27,072 bases of DNA, from positions 1-27,072 of the forward strand of contig DASZSI010000125.1 in NCBI GenBank assembly GCA_035548775.1, given 5' to 3'. The notes beneath the pieces are model-generated. The model was not told where the DNA came from. It ran no database searches and saw nothing but the letters and a program-made list of their open reading frames with translations. Source of the DNA: UBA7672 sp035548775 (lineage in GTDB: Bacteria; Pseudomonadota; Alphaproteobacteria; Caulobacterales; Hyphomonadaceae). Position 1 is the first letter of the stretch; the number at the start of each line of letters is the position of its first letter. Shown in pieces: positions 21,371-27,072 of the stretch. Made by a program: the position numbers and the translations under genes.

Positions 21371-23914
21371 CTAGAACCTTGTGTTGGTGCTGAACCGGAA
21401 GTGTTCAGTTTTGTCGTATTGTTCCTTGGCCAGGATCTGCGAGAGGTCGAAGCGAACCGGGCCGAACGGCGAATCCCAGAAGATACTGATACCGGCGCTG
21501 GCGCGCAGGCTGGCGCTGTCGTCGACCCGGAAGGTCGAGAAGGCGTCCGATGCGCGGCGATCCCGGTCGTTGTCGTCGAGCAATCCGACCGTGCCGAACT
21601 CGGTAAAGAACTCGCCGCTGATCCCGAATTCCTCGGGCGCGAACGGGATCGGGAACGAGAGGGCCAGTGAACCAATTGCATAGGCCTTGCCGCCGAGAGC
21701 GTTGAACGAGCGGATTTCCGCCGGCAACAGCTTACCAGAGGCGTCGCGCTGCGCAGATGTATAAAGCAGTTGCCCCGCATCGTTGGTCTGCTGGGTTCCG
21801 TCGCTGTTGAGCAGCGGCACCGAGAAGTCACGCGGCTGCTGGCCCACGTCCACCGCGATGGTTTCCGTGTTGTAGAAGTATTCGACCTCGCGCGGGCCGA
21901 TGCCCGCCACGTCGAAGCCGCGGAACGTGTTGCCGCCCTTGAAGAAGCGGTTGTTGATGCGGACGCCCTCGTCGCCCCAGCTGTCAATGTAGCCGGCTTC
22001 GAGGTGCGCGCTCGCCGTCCATTTCGGCGCTATGCCGTGATAGATCGAGCCCTGGAATTCGCTGCGCAGATAGTTCACGTCGCCGCCGAGGCCAGCGATG
22101 TCCTGGCTGAAGTCGAACTTGTAGCCGCGTGTCGGCTCCAGGTAGTCGTTGGTGTGGTTGGCGCTGAGTGTATAGCCGAACGAGGAGGTCAGCCGGCTGC
22201 CCTGCTGGTCGCACAGCGACGATCTGAAGAACGCCGTCGAGGAGCAATCGGTGACGGTCGAGTCCAGCTGCAGGTCGTCGCTCCGCAGGTTGTAGCGCAA
22301 GCCGATCTGGTCGCTGTCGGACAGCGGGAACAGCAGGCGTCCGCCGGCGCCGACGATGTTGTTCCTGAACCCGGCCTCCTTGAGGAAGTCGGATTGCGTG
22401 AGGAACAGGTCGAGGCCGACCGCCAGGTTGCGGTCCTGGAATTTCGGCTCGGTGAACCTGAACTCGATGTCCTGCTGGCGGGACGTCGTCTGGATGCGCG
22501 CTGACAGGAACTGACCGCGGCCGCGGAAGTTGCGCTGCTGCGCGCTGACCGAGAACAGGAATGCATCGGCGGACGAGAAGCCGGCGGAGAACGCCAACTC
22601 GCCGGTGGCTTCTTCCTCCACCTTCACCTTCACCACCGTCCGGTCGGCCGTCGAGCCAGGCTCGTCGGTGATCTCCACCTTGTCCGGCGTGAAGAAGCCC
22701 AGCGCCTTGATGCGGTTCTTCGCGTTATCGAGGACGTTCGGGTTATAGGCGTCGCCCTCAGCGACCCTGATCTCGCGGCGGATGACGCGGTCAAGCGTTT
22801 GCGTGTTGCCGGCGATGTCGATGCGTTCGATGTAGACGCGCGGGCCCTCATCCACCTTGAACGTGATGTCGATCGTGTGCTTGGCGGGGTCGCGGTGTTC
22901 TTCCGGGTGGATCTGCACGTTGGCGTAGCCGCCCGTGCCGGCCGCGAATGTCAGCGTGTCGATAGCGGTGTCGACGCTCTTCGACTTGTACATGTCGCCC
23001 TTGTGCATGGGCAGGATCAGGGCCAGCCGGTCGCCCGACAGCTTCTCCAGTTCGGTTTCGACCTTCAGGTCGCCGAACTTGTACTGCTCGCCCTCGTCGA
23101 CGGTGTAGGTGATGTAGAAGTCGCGGCGGTCCGGCGTCAGTTCGGCGACGGCGGACACCACGCGGAAATCGGCATAGCCGTTGTTGGTGTAGAAGTCGGT
23201 CAGCTGCGACCGGTCATACTCGATCTGACCGGGGTTGTAGTTGTCGCGGCGCTCGAACAACCGCCACCAGCGCGACTGCCGCGTGGTGATCTCGCGGCGC
23301 AGGCGGCCGTCGGAGAAGCGTTTGTTGCCGATGAAGTTGATCGACTTCACGCCGGTCTTCGGGCCTTCGTCGATCACGAAGATCAGGTCGGCGCGGTTCT
23401 GCGGCAGCACCTTGTACTGGGGCGTGACGGTCGCGGCGAACCGGCCTGCGCGGCGATAGACTTCCAGTACGCGCTGCACGTCCTGTTCGACGCGCGACAG
23501 CGTGAAGGTCTCGCGCGGCTTGGCCTTGGTTTCCTCGGTCAGCTTCTCGGTCGTGACCGCGTTGTTGCCCTCGAAAACGATGCGGTTGATGATCGGGTTT
23601 TCCAGCACCCGAACCACCAGCTCGTTGCCGCGCTGGACGAAGTCCACGTCGGCGAACAGGCCGGTCGCGAACAGCGCGTTGAACGACAGGCGAAGGCGTT
23701 CTTCGTCATAGGCGTCGCCCGGCTTCACCAGCAGGTAGGAAAGAACGGTGCGGCTCTCGATCCGCTCGTTGCCTTCGACGGTGATGCGGGAAATGACGCC
23801 GGGTTGTTGCGGTTGCTGCGCCCAGGCCTGGCCTGACGACATGGCCTCCTGCGCGGCGACGATGGCGCCAGCCGACGCAGTCAGCGCCATAGCGCTCGCG
23901 AACCAAGACCGCAT
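21371..23914 (-). CDS. bamA: Outer membrane protein assembly factor BamA
   Basis: BamA is the core of the machine that inserts beta-barrel proteins in the outer membrane. The 847-residue precursor has a signal peptide (MRSWFASAMALTASAGAIVAAQ), five POTRA domains over about 40-430 (ISRITVEGNERIESRTVLSYL; INRIVFEGNNAVTTEKL; VKSINFIGNKRFSDGRL; YKFGDLKVE; YIERIDIAGNTQTLDRVIRREI) and a barrel to the C-terminal phenylalanine (RFSTNTRF). The loop-6 motif is FRGF (TFRGFDVAGIGPR), followed by a roughly 70-residue extracellular insertion before LGGKAYAIGSL. Two cysteines twelve residues apart (DCSSTAFFRSSLCD) probably form an extracellular disulphide. The ATG at 23914 fits GAGGGG seven bases upstream better than the adjacent GTG at 23917. 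Confidence 0.97.
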   Translation of the reverse strand: MRSWFASAMALTASAGAIVAAQEAMSSGQAWAQQPQQPGVISRITVEGNERIESRTVLSYLLVKPGDAYDEERLRLSFNALFATGLFADVDFVQRGNELVVRVLENPIINRIVFEGNNAVTTEKLTEETKAKPRETFTLSRVEQDVQRVLEVYRRAGRFAATVTPQYKVLPQNRADLIFVIDEGPKTGVKSINFIGNKRFSDGRLRREITTRQSRWWRLFERRDNYNPGQIEYDRSQLTDFYTNNGYADFRVVSAVAELTPDRRDFYITYTVDEGEQYKFGDLKVETELEKLSGDRLALILPMHKGDMYKSKSVDTAIDTLTFAAGTGGYANVQIHPEEHRDPAKHTIDITFKVDEGPRVYIERIDIAGNTQTLDRVIRREIRVAEGDAYNPNVLDNAKNRIKALGFFTPDKVEITDEPGSTADRTVVKVKVEEEATGELAFSAGFSSADAFLFSVSAQQRNFRGRGQFLSARIQTTSRQQDIEFRFTEPKFQDRNLAVGLDLFLTQSDFLKEAGFRNNIVGAGGRLLFPLSDSDQIGLRYNLRSDDLQLDSTVTDCSSTAFFRSSLCDQQGSRLTSSFGYTLSANHTNDYLEPTRGYKFDFSQDIAGLGGDVNYLRSEFQGSIYHGIAPKWTASAHLEAGYIDSWGDEGVRINNRFFKGGNTFRGFDVAGIGPREVEYFYNTETIAVDVGQQPRDFSVPLLNSDGTQQTNDAGQLLYTSAQRDASGKLLPAEIRSFNALGGKAYAIGSLALSFPIPFAPEEFGISGEFFTEFGTVGLLDDNDRDRRASDAFSTFRVDDSASLRASAGISIFWDSPFGPVRFDLSQILAKEQYDKTEHFRFSTNTRF

Positions 23915-23977
23915 CACCTACCCCTCACTCAACCGGACCGCCGACCGCGGCCTCTTTGGGCGCTCTCTAAGACAACA

Positions 23978-24001
23978 TGCCGCTCAAAACCTCAAGCGGC
24001 A
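23978..24001. repeat. Hairpin between rseP and bamA
   Basis: TGCCGCT (23978-23984) pairs with AGCGGCA (23995-24001) around a 10-base loop in the 96-bp gap between rseP and bamA. On the coding strand TGTTGTCTTAG follows, a weak T-run. It could attenuate read-through or protect an mRNA end before bamA. Confidence 0.4.
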
Positions 24002-24013
24002 GGTTGTATCCGT

Positions 24014-25177
24014 CTAAGGCGAACCGGGGGGCGCCCCCCGGAAAATGTCCTGCCACGAAATCACCAGAGCAAAGCTGACAAGACATGCAACCCCGATTGT
24101 CAGCGCGACTCTTTGGAGTTTTTCGGGCACTTCGCGGCCGGTAAGGGCCTCTGCGACACACATTACAACCGCGCCACCATCCAGCACGGGAATCGGCAGC
24201 AGGTTGAAGAACCCGACGCCGATCGAAAGGATGGTCGCCAGCTGGATCAGCCAGAGGGCTTCCTGGGTCAGGAAACTCGCCAGCGTGACGCCGTCCTGCT
24301 TCATGAGAGCGTTGGTGCCGCCCCCCGCGATCTTCACGATGCCGATCGGACCGGAGAGCTTGTCCAGCCCGTCCTTGCCGGTGACAAGACGCCGCAGCAC
24401 CGTGACGGTCGCCGCAATGTTTTCCCCGGTCTGGGCGACGCCGTAGCTCACCGCCTCGATCGGATTCATCGGATAGATTTTGAGGCCCCGGTTCTCGAGG
24501 TGCAAGCCGATCCGGCCGATCTTCTCCGTGACGTTGAGCCCTTCATTGGTCACCGATTCCTGGCGCGGCGTCGCCACCAGCTCCAGCTCGTCAGCGCCGC
24601 GCCGGACGCGATAATGAACCGGCTCGCCTGCCATCAGCATTGTTGCGCGGCTGATGTCATCGGCCGTGACAATCTTTCTGCCGCCAGCTTCGATGATCTG
24701 GTCGCCTGGCTTGAAGCCCGCAGCTTCGGCCGGCGTGCCCGCATCGACCGAAATGGCGACCACCTGCGCGGCCTTCGGAACGCCCATCGCCATGCCCATG
24801 GCGGCGAAAACGACGATCGCGAAAATGAAGTTGGCGGCTGGGCCGCCGAGCGAGATCGCCATGCGTTGGAAAGGACCCAGATCGAGGTAGCTCTTGCCGA
24901 CCGGGCCTTGCACAGCTTCCTGCTTGTCAGTGGGCGCCTGGATCTCGCCGACAAACTTCACGAAGCCGCCGATCGGCAGCCAGTTCACGCGCCAGCGCGT
25001 GCCGCGCTTGTCCTTCACTTCGAAGATCGGATTTCCCATGCCGACCGAGAATGACTCGGCCGCCGCATTGAATATCCGGCCAACCCAATAGTGTCCGAGT
25101 TCATGGACCGTGATCACGACGGAAATCACGATCAGGAAGGAGAGCGCATAGCTCAGGAAGGCGGCTACTAGTTCCAT
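24014..25177 (-). CDS. rseP: Site-2 intramembrane zinc protease RseP
   Basis: RseP cuts membrane-anchored substrates such as anti-sigma factors in envelope stress and clears leftover signal peptides. The 387-residue protein has the zinc motif HELGH at 25-29 in the first membrane helix, a GGFVKFVGE segment, SLGGPAANFIFAIVVFA for the second helix, one PDZ domain (about 135-215; GTPAEAAGFKPGDQIIEAGG), GPIGIVKIAG, and NLLPIPVLDGG with metal ligand Asp333 followed by the last helices. E. coli RseP has two PDZ domains; a single one is usual in alphaproteobacteria. LDGG is followed by Ala336 where His is typical. The ATG at 25177 is preferred over the adjacent TTG at 25180. The gene lies between dxr and bamA, its conserved place. 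Confidence 0.96.
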   Translation of the reverse strand: MELVAAFLSYALSFLIVISVVITVHELGHYWVGRIFNAAAESFSVGMGNPIFEVKDKRGTRWRVNWLPIGGFVKFVGEIQAPTDKQEAVQGPVGKSYLDLGPFQRMAISLGGPAANFIFAIVVFAAMGMAMGVPKAAQVVAISVDAGTPAEAAGFKPGDQIIEAGGRKIVTADDISRATMLMAGEPVHYRVRRGADELELVATPRQESVTNEGLNVTEKIGRIGLHLENRGLKIYPMNPIEAVSYGVAQTGENIAATVTVLRRLVTGKDGLDKLSGPIGIVKIAGGGTNALMKQDGVTLASFLTQEALWLIQLATILSIGVGFFNLLPIPVLDGGAVVMCVAEALTGREVPEKLQRVALTIGVACLVSFALVISWQDIFRGAPPGSP

Positions 25178-25211
25178 CAAGCGTTATCTCGCACCACTCT
25201 TCCGATTGCCG

Positions 25212-26393
25212 CTACGCCGCCAGGCGCAGCTTTTCGAGGGTTCGCTCGCGCACCACGCGATCGATCTCAAAAACAGCCTCAAAGCTTTCGGGGGCGACGG
25301 CGGCCGTACGGCTTTTCAGGAACTCGTCGAGCACTTCGCCTGCCACCTGAGCTATGGTCAAGAATCCAATACGTCGCTGCAAAAAGGCCGCCACCGCGAC
25401 CTCATTCGCCCCGTTCAGCACAATAGGCGCCCCGCCCCCTGCGGAAACCGCCGCCCTGGCTGTGCCCAGGGCCGGAAAGCGCTGGGGGTCAGGCGGCAGA
25501 AAATCCAGCCTTCCGATCTTGGCGAGATCAAGGCGTTCGAGGCCCGGCAGCGGCATCCGGTCCGGCCAGGCCAGGGCAAATGAAATGGGGGTGCGCATGT
25601 CCGGCAGGCCCAATTGGGCAAGAACCGACCCGTCATCATAAGCCACAAGGCTATGGATAATGGACTGCGGATGGATCAGCACCTCGATCCGAGGCTCAGG
25701 AATGTCGAACAGATAGGCCGCTTCGATCAGTTCCAGCCCCTTGTTCATCATGGTGGCGCTGTCGACCGAGATCTTGGCCCCCATGTCCCAATTAGGATGG
25801 GCGCAGGCCTGCTCGGGGGTCACGTTAGTCAGGTCAGCCAGGGGGGTCGCGCGGAACGGGCCGCCTGAAGCGGTCAGGATTAACTTCTCGACCCTCTCCC
25901 GCCGGTCCAGGACCTGGAAGATCGCGTTGTGCTCCGAATCAATCGGCAGCAACCGCGCGCCTGACCGCCTGGCCTCCTCGCGCAGCAGGGCGCCGGCGCA
26001 GACCAGGCTTTCCTTGTTGGCCAGGGCCACCGTCGTTCCCTGCCGCACCGCGGCCAGCGTCGCCCGTAACCCCGCGATCCCTACAATCGCCGCCACCAGC
26101 CGGTCCACCGGCCGGACGGCTGCCTCCACGACCGCATCTGCACCCGCCTGGGCCTCGATGCCCGTGCCTTTCAGGCGCGCCTTCAGCTCACCATAGAGCG
26201 AGGTGTCCGAGATCACGGCGACCTGCGCGCGCACCTTGATGGCGGCCTCCGCCAGCGCGGCCACGTTGCGGTAGGCGGTCAGCGCCACGACCTCGAACTC
26301 CGGCCCGCCTGGCGCACGGGTGCTCACCACATCAAGCGTCGATGCGCCGACCGAACCAGTAGCGCCCAGGATCGAGACCCGCATGCGTGACAT
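25212..26393 (-). CDS. dxr: 1-deoxy-D-xylulose 5-phosphate reductoisomerase
   Basis: Dxr makes 2-C-methyl-D-erythritol 4-phosphate with NADPH, the committed step of the MEP isoprenoid pathway. The 393-residue protein has the nucleotide-binding SILGATGSVGASTLD at the N-terminus, ALANKESLVCAG, the metal site PIDSEHNAIFQ, TASGGPFR, HPNWDMGAKISVDSATMMNKG for the substrate loop, EVLIHPQSIIHSLVAYDDGS, GLPDMRTPI and NGANEVAVAAFL, all in family order and without gaps. The ATG at 26391-26393 overlaps the cdsA stop as TGATG, showing translational coupling. rseP starts 34 bp after its stop. Confidence 0.98.
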   Translation of the reverse strand: MSRMRVSILGATGSVGASTLDVVSTRAPGGPEFEVVALTAYRNVAALAEAAIKVRAQVAVISDTSLYGELKARLKGTGIEAQAGADAVVEAAVRPVDRLVAAIVGIAGLRATLAAVRQGTTVALANKESLVCAGALLREEARRSGARLLPIDSEHNAIFQVLDRRERVEKLILTASGGPFRATPLADLTNVTPEQACAHPNWDMGAKISVDSATMMNKGLELIEAAYLFDIPEPRIEVLIHPQSIIHSLVAYDDGSVLAQLGLPDMRTPISFALAWPDRMPLPGLERLDLAKIGRLDFLPPDPQRFPALGTARAAVSAGGGAPIVLNGANEVAVAAFLQRRIGFLTIAQVAGEVLDEFLKSRTAAVAPESFEAVFEIDRVVRERTLEKLRLAA

Positions 26394-27072
26394 CAGGAAC
26401 CGCCCGCGGACGAAAAGCCCGGCGCGAGCGCGGGCAGGAAGCGCAAGGCCAGCGCCGCGAACACCGCCGCCGCCATCAGTGCATCAAGCCGGTCCAGCAC
26501 GCCGCCATGACCCGGCACGATGCCCGACGTGTCCTTCACCCCGTAGAGGCGCTTGAAGCGCGACTCCAGAAGATCTCCGCCCTGCGCCACCACGGACAGG
26601 GCAAGGCTGAACACCAGCCAGTGCACGAAATCTCCGCCTGCCGCGCGCGCAACTGCCGCCCCGGCAAGCCCGGCGCAGACCAGCGCTCCGATGGCGCCCG
26701 TCCATGTCTTGTTCGGGCTGTCTTTCGGCGACAGAAGCGGACCGCCAAACCCGCGTCCGGCGAAGTACGCTGCGATGTCGGTCGCCCAGACAATCGCCAG
26801 CACCGCGAGCAGGAATATCTGCCCGTCCGGAGCGTCTTCGCGAATCCAGACGAACGAGCCGAACGGCAGGCTGGTATAGATGGCGCCGAACGCCATCGAA
26901 CTCAGGGAGCCCTTGCCGAGCCAGGCAATGGCCGACGCCAGGATGCAGCCGCCCAGCGAGGCGAGCGCCACGTATTCCAGGCCATAAGGCGCCACAATCG
27001 CTGCGCCCGCCGCCGCCGCCGCCATCACCGCGAACAGGATGTAGCGCGCCCACGCTGCTTCCGCCTGCGCCG
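26393..27072 (-). CDS. cdsA: Phosphatidate cytidylyltransferase, N-terminus beyond window end
   Basis: CdsA makes CDP-diacylglycerol from phosphatidate and CTP in the inner membrane, the precursor of all bacterial phospholipids. About 226 residues are visible; the frame stays open to the window end (AQAEAAWARYILFAV reads in from the edge), so some 40-60 N-terminal residues are missing. Hydrophobic membrane segments alternate with the family signature: SPKDSPNKTWTGAIG, and the C-terminal QGGDLLESRFKRLYGVKD and SGIVPGHGGVLDRLDAL with the catalytic Asp/metal site. The stop overlaps the dxr start. In related genomes uppS, frr and pyrH lie upstream, outside this window. Confidence 0.96.
   Translation of the reverse strand, partial: AQAEAAWARYILFAVMAAAAAGAAIVAPYGLEYVALASLGGCILASAIAWLGKGSLSSMAFGAIYTSLPFGSFVWIREDAPDGQIFLLAVLAIVWATDIAAYFAGRGFGGPLLSPKDSPNKTWTGAIGALVCAGLAGAAVARAAGGDFVHWLVFSLALSVVAQGGDLLESRFKRLYGVKDTSGIVPGHGGVLDRLDALMAAAVFAALALRFLPALAPGFSSAGGS

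Noticed and set aside
22799..23836. 345-codon open frame opposite bamA
   Set aside because: It is antisense to the POTRA region of an intact bamA; Val/Ala/Asp-rich shadow frame.

Overview
The window is a dense, GC-rich stretch of bacterial housekeeping chromosome. It most likely comes from an alphaproteobacterium of the Caulobacterales/Hyphomonadaceae type. Three things point there: the gene order tpiA-secG-pyrG next to ppiD-trpEGDC-lexA; the order cdsA-dxr-rseP-bamA-skp-lpxD-lpxA-lpxI-lpxB ending against gltA; and a perfect alphaproteobacterial LexA box (GAAC-N7-GAAC) in front of lexA. LpxI rather than LpxH, and an LpxB with the Caulobacter-like IDSWGF variant, fit the same group. The assignment is an inference from gene content and order; no rRNA or other phylogenetic marker is present.

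Layout. Bases 1-578 hold the 3' end of a conserved hypothetical gene. Bases 741-1859 hold an isolated gene for an unrecognised exported protein whose base composition is clearly less GC-rich than its surroundings; it is the only accessory-looking gene here. On the minus strand follow tpiA, secG and pyrG (5122 down to 1885). From a divergent 226-bp gap at 5123-5348, a tightly coupled plus-strand block runs ppiD-trpE-trpG-trpD-trpC, with stop/start overlaps at every junction, then lexA with its own SOS promoter. comEC is convergent with lexA and divergent from gltX; gltX and gltA follow on the plus strand. A bidirectional terminator at 16863-16889 separates gltA from the long minus-strand envelope block (27072 down to 16894): cdsA (cut by the window end), dxr, rseP, bamA, skp, lpxD, lpxA, lpxI, lpxB.

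How the genes work together. The envelope block joins phospholipid precursor synthesis (CdsA), isoprenoid precursor synthesis (Dxr), the envelope-stress site-2 protease (RseP), outer-membrane protein assembly (BamA, Skp) and four steps of lipid A synthesis (LpxA, LpxD, LpxI, LpxB). The trp block supplies four of the tryptophan enzymes and is translationally coupled to a periplasmic folding factor. tpiA, gltA, pyrG and gltX are central metabolism and translation.

I see no mobile element, CRISPR array, tRNA, rRNA or defence system, and no convincing undescribed system. The best leads are modest: the compositionally odd exported protein with a possible PH-like C-terminal domain, the absence of fabZ between lpxD and lpxA, a cysteine at the LpxA position equivalent to E. 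coli His144, a TrpD lacking the aspartate of the GTGGD motif, and a LexA box lying across the predicted lexA -10 element.
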